Source of the DNA: Manduca sexta
Lineage: Eukaryota; Arthropoda; Insecta; Lepidoptera; Sphingidae
Assembly (NCBI RefSeq): GCF_014839805.1
Contig: NC_051120.1
Span: 620,001 to 684,000, forward strand
Direction of reading: 5' to 3'
DNA: 64,000 bases
Shown: positions 13,501-26,023 of the stretch, in pieces
Layout: the number at the start of each line of letters is the position of its first letter
Position numbering within the stretch: the stretch's first letter is position 1
Program-made: the position numbers and the translations under genes
The notes under the pieces: model-generated
What the model saw: only the letters and a program-made list of their open reading frames with translations
Databases searched by the model: none
What the model was told of the DNA's origin: nothing

Positions 13501-16189
13501 AGCGAGGAATACTGACTTGACACACTAAATGCATATAGATTAACTGTTAATTTCTCGAAACCTATAATATTATAGAAAGGAACCGTTATGGTCTTGTACG
13601 ATATGGAAGGTAAGCGCTATTCCCTACTAAACTCTGCAAATTTGTAAAGGCCACACGCTGGATATTTATGCGGGTTGCCACTGTCTTGTCCCGGCCAGAC
13701 TGTGTGCAAAACCATTAACTCAACGATAATAGCGACGCGACGCGAAGTTCAATCGATAATCGATATAATGATTAGTCCACATATCGCTTTTCAACACAGT
13801 TAAAGCTTAGGTTTTGCGGTTAGCCGTACTGATAAACGAGGAAGGTATAAGACGTATTATGTAATCAATATGATCAATTACGTAATAAGACACATAAAAG
13901 ACCATAATATGATCACAATCAGAAGCAACTTGTCGCTCCTCGTACAGTAAAACCAGTGAGAACCTGTTGCTTGCGAATGCTTTAAATTGATCCTAAACTC
14001 GCGTCTTTCCCCAAAGATTTAAACAGGACCGTAATTGAAACACCCACAGCCGAGTACGTTCGTACGAAGATGTGGTATGGGGCGAGCTTGTTACCACGTC
14101 GGGTAGTCATAAGTATTATTGAAGACAGCGTCGGTCGCGTGGCAGGTGTCTGCTTCTCGAAGCGGTACATCACAGACTATCGGTACATCGATTCGCGACG
14201 CCACCGGAGCTGTACCTACTACGGCTTCCACGCGATGTCTACTCACCGCACAGAATCTTGAAACAGCCAATTATAAAACGATTTGCCGAAACAGTTGGTA
14301 ATGTTGCTAATCGTTTCTGGATGTTATTAATTTTGACATTGCAGTTGCTATCTCACCATTACCTATCCCGGTGCCGCTAAAATAGATAACAACCACTGAA
14401 GACCACAGGACGTTACAACTTGCATTCAGTGTTTTCCTGGTATTTTTACTACGTTATCAGTTGAGAAGTAGATTAATTTGTTTGAAAAAGTGTACTATAA
14501 TGATAAATTGACGCTGACTTTTCGCAAAGTCCATGTCATAATAATCAAAGTATAACAACAATGACAGAAGCTTAAACTATTGTTTCCGACGCGAGAAAAA
14601 TCACGTTACTCGAAAAGCATCATGAATCTTGATAAACTTAATGGTGACGTGAGATAAAATAAAGAAAAGGGCTTTTGGGCCTACAAATTACTATGGACGA
14701 AACCGAAATTTGCAAAATCGTGTGCGTGGCGCGAGTGAAGGGCGGAACCCCTATTCAGTTGCAAACAAGTTTTGGTACACTCGCTATAGACTTTTGAGGG
14801 TAGACAAGGCAAAAATCTTTTTCACCAAAAATAAACAATCAATTAAGTGATGGTGGATATACATACTTATAAATACTTGAACACTAATGACCATTTAAAA
14901 AAAAACAATAAACGCGGTCAAGTAGGTATTTAATTACACCTATAACTTACAAAAAAAGACGAAAAACAAACTCCTGTACCGTTTCCAGAGACGCCTTGAC
15001 CGAATTGCGAGCACCGCGTGGGGGCCAACGACCTCACCGACTAATACACCGGCTAATAAATAGCACTTGACTCACGCCATTCGCTCATTTGATCGCGTTA
15101 AATCCATCGCGGCCGGGCGGCGCGGTCGTCGGCGACAGCACGAGAGCAGCGGCGAAAGTGCCCGACGCGGTCTCATTGTCAACCAGTGTTCTTTTCAAAA
15201 CGCGAATGCGGGCTACACCGGACGAGGTCTATGCAGTTACTATAGCAGTACACTTGATCTCGTTTACTTTATAAAATCTTTTCTAATCTCAGGAGCTATC
15301 AGACCGATTTCTATTTTTTTAACAGAATAATAAAGTATAATCATTCATTTTATGGCTTATTTTCGTGATAGCATTAAGTAAAGAATTCTAATGCCGTTAA
15401 TATGGTACAAATTTAGAACAAATGCTGGAGCACGTATATTACCAATGGTAATCGCCGACACCCACGGCTGCTCGGCGTAATGACCACATAAAATATTTGA
15501 GAATTGGGGCAAACGTATCCCGTTTAATCCGGGCCTGTCCTTGACATTGACATTGGCGCTGATCGTACTGATCGCCCGTATCAGTGGCTGATAAGAGATC
15601 AATGCAAATTCACGCCGTGCTAAATCCACAGTCTGATAATATTTACATACAACCTTCGCGTAGTAAAATTGTTCTAAACCTGAATATTGTGCACGATAAA
15701 CTGAATATTTTGTACTAGAATTTGCTCGCAACTTCGACCGTCTGCCAATTCTTCTCGAAATGTAACTCCACTTCCATCACATGTTAAACTAGAGCTTGAT
15801 CTATCAATGTATAAAACTTCATCATTTAGCAAAACGCGGAATTATTTTGTTATAGTTTTAGTTATTGTTACCCCACGTTGCACATACATTGCGTCACATA
15901 AATAAAGAGCCTCCATTTCAAGCCGGTTGTAACTAGTTCTCATGAAGTTGATACGTATAATTATATAGTACCATGTACGTACACAGCTAGCCACATATCC
16001 GGAGAGCTAGTGACACTCTACGTTCATATGAGTATCAATTAACACGCGCACACAAATCACTAGCCTCATCCTTCCACAAGGCTCTTCCGTCGTGATGTAA
16101 TTATTGAACTTATATTTTCCATTAACTATAAGCAATAATGAAAGAATCTGTTTAATTTACACATACATGCACTGACGCCTGTTATTCCC
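10596..16189. other. Gene-poor stretch, no recognised exon
   Basis: I see no supported coding exon. A 132-codon plus-strand ORF at 13088-13486 overlaps a 118-codon minus-strand ORF, and neither has a recognisable motif. GC-rich patches at 14040-14240 and 15000-15170 are unexplained. Confidence 0.45.
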
Positions 16190-16395
16190 GCAGAGGCAGA
16201 CAGAGGAATAATTATATAACTCACGTACATGTGTTAGACATCTATCACCATATCAGGCATGAATTTCAGATTCTGGGCTCTTACTTAGCCGAAAAACCCA
16301 ATATCACTTTGCTAGACCCGAGATTCGAACCCAGGGCCTCAGAGCAGTAAATTTACAGCGCATGCAAAAAAACTACACCAGCGAGGCAGTTTGTC
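16190..16395 (-). repeat. tRNA-derived SINE, family B
   Basis: On the minus strand the order is 'actgcctcgctggtgtag', 'ctgaggccctgggttcgaatctcggg' (B box), 'attgggtttttcggctaagta', then a 3' body. This matches the family B copies elsewhere in the window, with independent substitutions. Confidence 0.65.
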
Positions 16396-16714
16396 AGTCA
16401 ATCTGTCTAACTGGACCTCTACGTATTCATGTGGTCGAGGTAAGGGCAGTTCTAGGAGAGGCAATACTGCAAAACCCTATTCAGTTCTTTGCCATAATAC
16501 AATTCAATACATACTCTTAATCACACCAGGCGGAAATTAAAGACGTTCTTCCCTTTCCACTAAGCAAAATTATTAGCATCTATTAGTTACAGAGCTATGT
16601 AAAACATTTGACTTCACTACAATTACTATATTATTACGTTGTCAACAAATAACCCCAATAAAGTTGAATACAACTTCAGCCGGCTGTATGTGGTGAGGTA
16701 CCTGCGCTCAGGTT

Positions 16715-16860
16715 TGGGTATTGGGCAATGGCAAGTGCAACCTACCTAAGTCACGCAACCTACAATTTAGGAACATTCTAGTTTTCCGCTGGGAGAATTT
16801 GAACTTGCAACCGTAGGAAAAGGTCTAAAGAGAAGGCTGTCTCGCTGTATAGTGTACGTG
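16715..16860 (-). repeat. SINE-like fragment
   Basis: On the minus strand it carries a pol III B-box-like block ('gcaagttcaaattctccc') in a moderately GC-rich segment that stands out from its AT-rich surroundings. I cannot tie it to the two better SINE families, so the call is tentative. Confidence 0.3.
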
Positions 16861-19800
16861 ATTTTTCACTAGGTCACTAACAAGCTTGTGAAATGTAATG
16901 ATTCAGCGCGTGACGTCACCCGCGAATGTTTATACCACAAATTAACACTAATGCACGTTTTTCATAATTAGCATTATTTCAACGAAGTATGAGAAACTAT
17001 GTTCAGTGCAAATCATTTGAATAGACCTTTTATGTTTTTATCAGTAAACCGTATGAAAAAATCAGTGGTAGACTAACAGGAAAAGAAAATTGACGTCGCT
17101 AAAACAAAGGCGTGGTTTTTGACAAAAAGTTACCTGCACCCGTCACTACTAAAAGTGTTTTTACGTCTTTCCTGCAGCAAGCCTAATTTACTGTAGGTAA
17201 AATCCCAGTCGCCAGACAGACGTCTGCGTCAGGCCATATTCTGCCTAGGTCGTAAAAACACCGAATGATACTCCGTTAAACAGAAAGATATTTATGGATT
17301 TTCATTGTTTTCGTACGTCTAGAATAATAGTCAATAAATCTCTTGGAATTAGGCTCCATGACTCGGCCTAACCTAAAGTAACAAAAATGCGTCTGTTACT
17401 TAAGATTATAGTGTTTTAGGGACTTTTGTAGCGGAGAAGGCTTTACACGCGAGCTAAACCACGGGAAACAGGTAGTACAATAAATTATATAAAAGGAATT
17501 CCGCGAATATAAAAATGGTGGAATTAAAACTGACATAGAATACAGTACCTGTTGGCACAAATTCAATAACAGATTAGTACAAAAACACCTCAAAAATTCG
17601 ATATCAAAGCGCCAGCGCTCGGTCCCGTTCATTCTGATCTCGAGGCGCGCAACAACAAAAAACTTCGTAAAACTTTTTCATTCGTAAATTAGATCTGAGA
17701 TCTCTACAAATACAACCCAGTTTCACAATCACAGTGTAAATTTGCTATATTAGCTCATCTAACATTGTAGTTAGCAACGTACATTTATGTGGGCAAACAG
17801 GGAAGATACAGCAACGCGCAATGTAAGTCATCATTATTAATAAGCGGTTGTACTGTTAGTTGGTGAAGCACATGCTGTGTAAACATTTTACAAAATTACA
17901 GAATCATGTGAATTCATCAGATTTTTCTAAAATATTAATCTAGAAAAATCTAGAATACATTTCAATTGTCGATGGCTCAAAATATTACGCGGATATAACA
18001 TATTTTTTAATTAGATCGACGTGGTGCACTACAAGGCGCACCTCACATATATGAGAAACAATTTGTATAAGTACTTTTTGTGCTCCTGCCTCTAAGCAAT
18101 AGTATAGTAGCAGAGTTGTATGACAACGTGAATTACAGTAAACTACTGAAAAGATGTCATCGAGCTTCAAGCGTGGTGCAATGCCCTACAGTACTTTGCA
18201 TTTCAACGTTTTTTTGAACGTGGCGTGTGACCTCATCGACAGTCAGCTCCATAAAAAATTAATCGTCATATTTAACCATATCTAATTGTAGCCGGTAACT
18301 GACCTACAATCGGACAGTCATGACATGACACCGCTGCCCGCAGCCCACAGTTCACTAGCTTTATATTGTGCCAGAAGACAGTGGCTAGGTGTAGTTGGTG
18401 CTCGGTACTTCCATACGTGTACTATGGGTGCTGAGTCAGCTAACGGCACACAATAGCTGTACTCGAGACTCCACGTGCTTCGAGCGGGCAACACTCAAAA
18501 GTCTAGACAATATCAAAATCTAACCATGTGCACGGGACAAGAATAGTTAAGTAAGAGAGTTTAAATGCTTAAAAGATCCTATCAAGATATACAGCTAATA
18601 ACATTTTCAATGCCAATAGATACTGAATTGATAGCATAAATTCATGGTGATGATCATTTTAGTACCGTAAAGTTAGTGTCATATTTTGAAGAAAAAACAA
18701 ATAGCAAAACTGTTAAAAGTAACAAAAACTGATTGCACAACACAAAATTCTAGGAATGTAATGATTGAATACTAATACCTAACGGCTGTCAATGTCCAAT
18801 GAGTAAAGTGACACGAACTGTGAACGTCGCTTTGATAAAAACTGCGCAGTGTCATAGCGTTTCCCAAGAGCGCAGTTAAAGAGGAATTTGTTAGCAAATA
18901 GCAATGCGAGCAGCTGGCTCGCTAGCGGGGGACTGACGTGTGTCAATCATTAGTGTGCATTACACATTAGTAATAAGGCAGACCACAGCGGTGATTAAAA
19001 TTGTTGTAACATACAACGAAAGAACTTTATAGACAGAACAGTTGAATTGGATAGTCGAGTACACAACAATGAATGCAAAGTGAATGGAGTGGTCGATCCC
19101 GGACAACTTGTCGTACTTACAATAACTACGATATATAAGTAAGATATTATCTATACTAAACTTCTTTTTTAATATACATTCTCGAAGGGCATACATTTCT
19201 TTGGCTAGTTACATAACAGTTAATTACCCGGTCTAACACAATCGTAGCTCGCGTCCACCTACACGTAGATAACGCTATCACGCGATAACAGCCAGTCCTA
19301 GTCGGTAAGCATCGCCAGATGAGCCGCGCCGAGACCCGCGTCAACCATGTTGCATAACCAGAGCATGAATGAAGGTGTTCGCAGTTCGCACGGTACTTAC
19401 ACAACTACTTGGAAATTCTCGCTTAATATGGGATCTGCTTGGTTTGTTAAGCTGTGGAGTAACAGCTAAAAATGCTGAAGGCCGATAGTCTGATAATGAT
19501 AAGGGCCTCTTCCTAGGAATCCCACCGCCCAGAAAAAAAATACACAACGCCCATCATCTAGGGACGCATGACGCTATGTCACATCATCTACAATCATTAC
19601 GCTGCCTACAAAACCTCCAAGCCGGAACACATCTTGCAACAAAATGTAAAAATGATTAACTATCCCACGGCCATCAGTCCAGAATGTGATCTAGCGTCAC
19701 TCGCGCACAGTTATCTCAAACGAGCCGTGTAACTCGTTAACACACGCCACTCGCCACTCTGTGGGCACAAACAGCTCGTCATTGCTCATCGTTATGTATT

Positions 19801-20925
19801 TGTATCACTTCCTAGATTCACTTTGGATACGCATTCCCGATCGTAAACGCGTGGTATGGTTGGATGCATTCCGTATGATAGTGTCCCTGCTATCGCGGCT
19901 TTCTTCCGCACATACCGATTATGATGAACGAAGTATGCATTTATCGGACAGACGGGAGCATAACGGATTGTAAAAGGATAGTGTGAGTTCGATTCTCGAA
20001 CGAAAACGGTTTTTGAACTTGAGCAAGCTTCTTCTTCGGATCTAATAGGAAATCGTTTCAAGTTTTTCTAAAAATGATTTCAAGTTTTATAAATAGGGTT
20101 ATTTACAATACCATTATGCTAATGAATTTGCTCGGTCCAAGAAAGCACTCGCTAAAACAATCTAAAACTCGTCAGCAGTCGTGATTCGCGAATTACAATT
20201 ATACAATAAGATGATTCACAATAAACACGACTGCCGCCACGGATTATGTTATGTTGAGGTTATTTGTTTTGTCACAACGATGTAATGATGGGAAACCCGA
20301 ACCGCATTACACACACATAAGCAGGACTGTCCTTTTTAAATATCTATGCAAACCACTAATCCTACTATGATGTTGCTATCTTAATAACGTCACTGATACG
20401 GTCATATCTTACGTCAGTAGTAAAGGACTCAGTTTTGAATACGGGAATCCCATTATTCGTATAACTCGATTTGAAAAACGGATTGCGCCTAATTAGGTTT
20501 ATTTTCCATGGCGAATCATAGCATGTCGTCATGAAAATATTATCTTTAGGTATGGAAGCTGGTAACGTCTTCAAGGTCTGATCGTGACACATGAGCATGC
20601 GCAGTTCATTCAAAAACCTACTTTGTTTCTTTTAACTAAGAGTAAGTAGACAATTCAGCAAATTTCACATTATGCTCCTTATTACGTACTTATGGCTGTT
20701 ATGTGTTATATCTAAGATGATCAAAATAGGAACAAATTAATATTTGATAAGCTGTACACATGAACTAAATAGGAAAAAATGGCAAGGATTGGAGGAGGCC
20801 TTTGCCAAAGTTGGGCAAACCGAGTTGTCGATGTTTATTAACTAAAATAGATTTACAATTTACTTTATTTTCTAACACGCATTATAAATGATGTGTCTGC
20901 ATAAAGGATTTTAATATCATCACTA
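16861..20925. other. Gene-poor stretch, no recognised exon
   Basis: There are no recognisable exons. There is an 11-bp inverted repeat (agatttttcta / tagaaaaatct) at 17919-17951 and a TCGATTC-type B-box-like site near 19985 without a matching A box. ORFs are short and within chance expectation. Confidence 0.45.
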
Positions 20926-21215
20926 CACACCTAAACTTTGTCGCCTAGTTGGCATTGTAGCAACTTATAGGGGATGTGGAATCGGGAAGACCAGCGTGCG
21001 AATCCCAAGTCAGACAACATTGATGTGGGTTTTCCTTACATATTTATTCGGGGTTCGATGCCCCTGAGGAGTGTATGATAGTAATGATGAGAGGGTCGAC
21101 CATAAAAACTAAGCCAGATTCTCTGAAACCTGTGTTGAGCAGACTCCACATTCGACTGAAATAAGGGTACATGTCAGTCGCGAATCCATATAACCTTATT
21201 CTTGCCCGGTTGTCT
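20926..21215 (+). repeat. SINE-like repeat
   Basis: It starts with the A-box-like 'tcgcctagttggc' and has the B-box-like 'gtgcgaatcccaa' about 55 bases later, then a long tail containing 'gggttcgatgcccctgaggag'. The layout is that of a tRNA-derived SINE, but it does not clearly match families A or B of this window. Confidence 0.35.
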
Positions 21216-24200
21216 TTATGTAGAATTTTATTACCATTAGAAGGATATGCTGACTGCCTTTGTGTATATTAACACCTACATGTTGTGCAGAGTTCCTTTT
21301 CGGAAAAATTCATCTTTCGCCACCAGTGGATGGAAGAAGAATTTCCTGAACGAAACCATGTTCCCAATAAAGTGAACAGAAGTTAAATACGTGTGGTGTG
21401 ATACACCAACGTAGCTCTTCATCCGTGACAGCAGATAAAACGCAACTTCTATCAGGCGCAGGGTGCCAATAAATACTGGTGCCTGCTATAGGGGCGCTAT
21501 CTTGTAACTTGTGAGTGGCTCGTAATTTGAAAGTCATTGACACGCGTGTCACGAATGCCCTTATTGGTTTTTATTTTCTCAGTAAGTTGGTAAACTTAAT
21601 ACACATTCTGAGAACGAGTTGCAAGCGTGGTAAGGCATGTTTTTTGCGAGTCTGAACGGAATTGGTTGGTATTTCTATGTTTTAAAAGAATTAAGAACGG
21701 GGTAAATTGTGAATTAATAATTTCTAGAATTTGTCGTAGCCAATGATAGCTTTATAAGTTTCTCTAGTAGCCATTCCTCTAGGACAATTAGTGAATTCCA
21801 GGTTTAGAAAAATTTACATTTGGGTAATGCAAAAAATCTAAGATAATTATTGAGTAACTGGTGTAAATATACTATAGAATGGAAATAATCTCAACAGACA
21901 GTCGACGTGTGGATTACATACGTGTCTACCTTATACAATAATCTACATAGGATATACAAGAAAGCAGTTTCGAAGCTGTATTAATGCAACGAGAGCATCA
22001 TTAATGCCCGTCTAACAGTGCTAGCAGTTAAATGCGCATAGTTATGAGTTGCTTTATTTATAGTGCGATGCAAACAAACAGAAACAATGACTCGACTCCA
22101 CAGGTGTCGACTATGAACCAGGGTATAGACCTCAGATTTTAACTATCCATCTAAATGTGACAGCTAGACAAAGGCACCCACAACGATTAAGGGTCTACAA
22201 CTAATCAATCTGGTCATCACCAACCAAAAGTATTTTAAACAAGGGAGTTCCACGTTCGGCTAAAGATAGTTTGAGTCCAGAAAATGTCGAAAAAACTATT
22301 AAATTTGCGTTATAATACGCTAATAAAGGAGCTAGTGGGTCACCTGACGACGTTCTCACAACTACTAATACACAATGTAAAGACAATTATAGAAGCTTTG
22401 TAGAAATTATAGAAAAGGAATTGCAGATTGAAGGATTTGTCACACAAATGAGAGTTTCACTGCCGATGCGTGCCCACAGAACACTCCTACCAGTTCACGT
22501 GGTTATGTGAAATGGTGTACCATTCCACTGTAGATGTACTACAATATGAATATCAATCGTTATTCCCTCGGGCAATAACCCAAGTTAGGCTCGTTGCCAA
22601 AACACGTTGTACCTTCAATAGACAGCACAATGTAGAGACGCTCGTGAATTACTTTTACGGCGCATTAAGGAAGTGTAAAAATTACGAATATTGCATGAAT
22701 AGACGCTTTTTATTGCATTTTCTTAACAGTAAGAACAACCCAAACGTGTTGTTTTGTTTAAAAAAACCATCACCCGGTATAAATCAGATACGTATTTTCA
22801 AAACAGACATTCGTATCGGTACATGGATATACCCGGCCAGCTGCAATAGGTACCTTATTTACGTCCCCAGTCAGAACTACGTATTTGCTGGGTGGACGAT
22901 ATTATACTAGGCAATGACGTCACTAACTACGTATTACACAATGAGTAATATTCGTAAGTCCCATTATTAAAAATCAAAACAAATCAATGAGACAATCAAT
23001 TGAATAAACACCAATAATAACGGTTTGCGCACAAATGCTAGTCATCTTCTACGTAATGTTTATTGTTTATCAAAGGGCTAGATACACAAATTGCTCACCA
23101 GGTGGTAAGTACCATGCTTGTGCCTAAAGATACAGTAGAAGCAGAGATTCAGTACTTTAAATTACTAAGACTTGCATAGCACGGCAGTGGCACTCGATAA
23201 TACGAGATAACAAAATTGTTAGGTAACAATTAACATAACTTCCAATGACTCCACTCGCCACATTGTCCTTTAAAATAAAACAATACCTCTGAATGTTTTA
23301 GCTTGACGGCAGAATTCTACAGTGAGTCCTAAAATGGTGCACACTTATCATTTGCATGTTAAAGAAGTGACTATTAATTGCGCCTAGACTGGCACTGTTG
23401 TGAGCAAGGCATTAAAGATCGATAAAAGGTTGACGTCACGACCCACGACAGCCTTGCTCTGTGTCAGACTAGTAGTTACTACAATACAATGCGCAATAAC
23501 AAACAAACCCTACAAACGACACGTGATTTACACTGTGATGTTTCCATACTACCATAGCCAGGCTTCAATAAACGGTTAGTCGTTTGTTGGAGTCTTTCTG
23601 AGTAGGACCAGCATTCTGCCTCAAAGTTCTATGTAGTGCTGCTAACTGTTAATGGCCAAGCAAGCAAGGGGCTTGGTCACTTTGTTATTCAACTGTATAA
23701 AAAAACAGAGACGAATTATAACTCACTTACGTACATCAGTAAAATCAATGTTCCTTTAAATTGCTAACACCTTCATGAGTATACTAAACGCCGGCGACAG
23801 AATGCAGTGTTTGAATACAATGTATAATCTCACAAATCATATTCGCATTTATTAAAACAGCTCCCGATTTTCAAAACAAAATTTAGGTATCCTACTGCTT
23901 ATATTATTTATTTATTTTATTTATTTAGAACGGATAAACCAATTACACTAATTAAGTTAATAATAACAAGATATAACTATAGTAAAATACTAAACATATC
24001 AATAATATACTTAATAACTAAATGAAATATGCGGTTATTATCATGAGTTAATTTCACAATAATGCAACATTCATACTGGATCACATTTCAATCAGCCGAA
24101 AAAACGTCAAAATCTGGTGCACTGTTAAGAAGGGAATAAAGAGCGCTGAAAGTTCGCGGAATCGGTGACCTAGATCTAGTTCAATGATAATAGAGATTTG

Positions 24201-25264
24201 GTAAAAGGTTCCTAATTTGGATAATGCCAGCATCCACACCACACCGACTTTGTAGTCCTGTATCCTTAAAATAAGTGGGTGAAAAGGCTCGTTTACACAA
24301 TTTCCTCAAGACACGCTACCAATTAAACGAGGTGAATGACTTATAAATCTGACTATTACCCACCGGCACATGTAAGTCGATCCGCACACGGGCAGTAGTT
24401 AGCGACCGCACCTAACGTTGCCCAACCGCGGATCGATTTGATGCGTATAACTGGGCCAAGTCTTTCATTAGTTACCCTGATTGGACCTCTAGTTGTACTC
24501 ATCAAATATACTTCTCAAGCAATAATGTATCGTCAAGAATAAACTATTTCTACAGTAATAAGTTCCTAAAAATATGTGTAGACAGTGGGAGGAACAGAGC
24601 AGTTAAATGAAGAAAAAGATAGATTTTGAACAGTAGGTAATTAGAAATACTGACCTCGGGACTCTGTCTTACATAATGGCATACTAAAAAGAGCAAATAA
24701 ATTTCTGGCGCCACAAGCATAAGGCTATGAAAACATATATTATACATTCTACCTTAACTTTGAATTCAAGTTCAAATCATTTTTATCAACTAATCAACCT
24801 CGCCCATCTGCGTCCACGTGATTGTTAGTGCGTTATCAGTTATCATGTGGGTGACGTCACTACTACACCACTGATACCGAATATAGTATGTGTAATTACA
24901 TACTTCACAGCCCGCCACGGCTCGAAGTGCGTGTGACCGAGCAGTTAGCACTTCTCTACGTGCCTGCGCTTTGTACTGCCGAACATTTTCCATAGCTTCT
25001 AGAAACTACAATACCTATTTTAACTACAATAATACAATAAAAAAATATTAACCACTAATGTTTCGTAGTTTTACTCGTTAGAATGAGGTGCCTGGATTTT
25101 TGTGGTTAAAGACGTCATTCAATTATTTTAATAAATTTGTGCTTTATTTAATCATGGTTAGGCATGTAATCTGCCAGGTTACTTGCCTCACAGTAAACGC
25201 ACGCCTGCCTAAAACCATTCACATCATCGAGAACTTTATACTATAAAGATACTCCGCTCGTCAA
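21216..25264. other. Gene-poor stretch, one long ORF
   Basis: No recognised exon. The longest open frame is the 146-codon plus-strand ORF at 22470-22910, listed separately. A minus-strand ORF of 80 codons at 21310-21552 reads like protein but matches nothing I know. An AT-rich stretch (23900-24050) with TTTA repeats looks like the tail of an old retroposon. Confidence 0.45.
22201..22910 (+). other. Unrecognised open frame, possibly decayed gene
   Basis: A 146-codon frame opens at a GTG (22470) and closes at 22910. Just upstream another frame reads polar, protein-like sequence (about 22203-22510) broken by one stop near 22315. The predicted peptide is rich in Y, N, R and K with no domain I recognise. 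One ORF of this length is close to what chance gives in 64 kb of such AT-rich DNA. It could be a relic of a retroelement or host gene, or noise. Confidence 0.2.
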
Positions 25265-25575
25265 CCTGATACGCGACAGCTCAGGTGAGAATAGAACGGA
25301 CTGCCGAGACAAGGTTGAAGGTACGCAGGTTCAAAACCCAATGCGCTCATGACACGTTTCTGACTTTCGAAGTTAAATATGTATTGTTTATCATTTATAG
25401 CTTATATGTCGACATATATCCTCCAGATTATCCATTACAATTAACAGGATATGTGAAATCTGCCAAGACGCATAAGTTAGAGAAGTGGACTAAGGCCTAT
25501 ATATGTATAACTCTTAGTAGTAGAGACGGGCCGTACTCATCAGTGGGTAGAATATAATACAGGGTTGGTATGGTG
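25265..25575 (+). repeat. tRNA-derived SINE, family A
   Basis: The head has 'actgccgagac..' and the B-box-like 'gcaggttcaaaaccc'. The 3' part has 'gtgaaatctgcc', 'ggactaaggcct', 'agtagtagagacgggccgt' and 'cagtgggtagaatataatacaggg'. These blocks occur in the same order in the copy at 62108-62425, so this is a near full-length diverged copy. Confidence 0.65.
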
Positions 25576-25760
25576 CGGTTGCCGAAACGGATTCCCGCCC
25601 ACGAGACCTACCCACCTAGTAGAGCAGTAGTTTCAAGTGGTGCATTGTCCTCGAGTGGTGACCCACATTAGTACGTGAAGCGATCGTTGTTGAACATTGC
25701 CCACCCGACGCGATATGTTGTCTAAAACGCAACGTCATCACGGTTCAATAATAATACTTA

Positions 25761-26020
25761 CCCCCTTATTCATAAACGTTTTTTATCTAAGGACGAAGTA
25801 AAGCTGTGATAACAAGCTTGTTTCTCAGTGCCCAACGGCACTGAGAAACAGACATAGGGCCGTTGTGATTGGCTATTATTGTTGTATCTCAATATTAGCC
25901 AATCACAGCGGCTCTATGTCTACGCAATAAGAAGACTGCCATGCCGTCAGCACTGAGAAACAGACTTGTTATCACAGCTTTACTTCGTCCTTAGATAAAA
26001 AACGTTTATGAATAAGGGGG
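25761..26020. mobile_element. Foldback MITE with long TIRs, Harbinger-type
   Basis: A 260-bp element runs from CCCCCTTATTCATAAACG to its reverse complement. The terminal inverted repeats are essentially identical over roughly 55 bases, and a second inner pair (a CTGAGAAACAG block and a GCCAATCACAGC block) makes the whole unit able to fold back. It is flanked by TTA on both sides (25758-25760 and 26021-26023), matching the TWA target duplications of PIF/Harbinger elements. It has no coding capacity and must have been mobilised in trans. The near-perfect arms argue for recent insertion. Confidence 0.85.
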
Positions 26021-26023
26021 TTA

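Noticed and set aside
19975..20010. A tRNA-like B box (GAGTTCGATTCTCG)
   Set aside because: There is no A box at the right distance and no cloverleaf.
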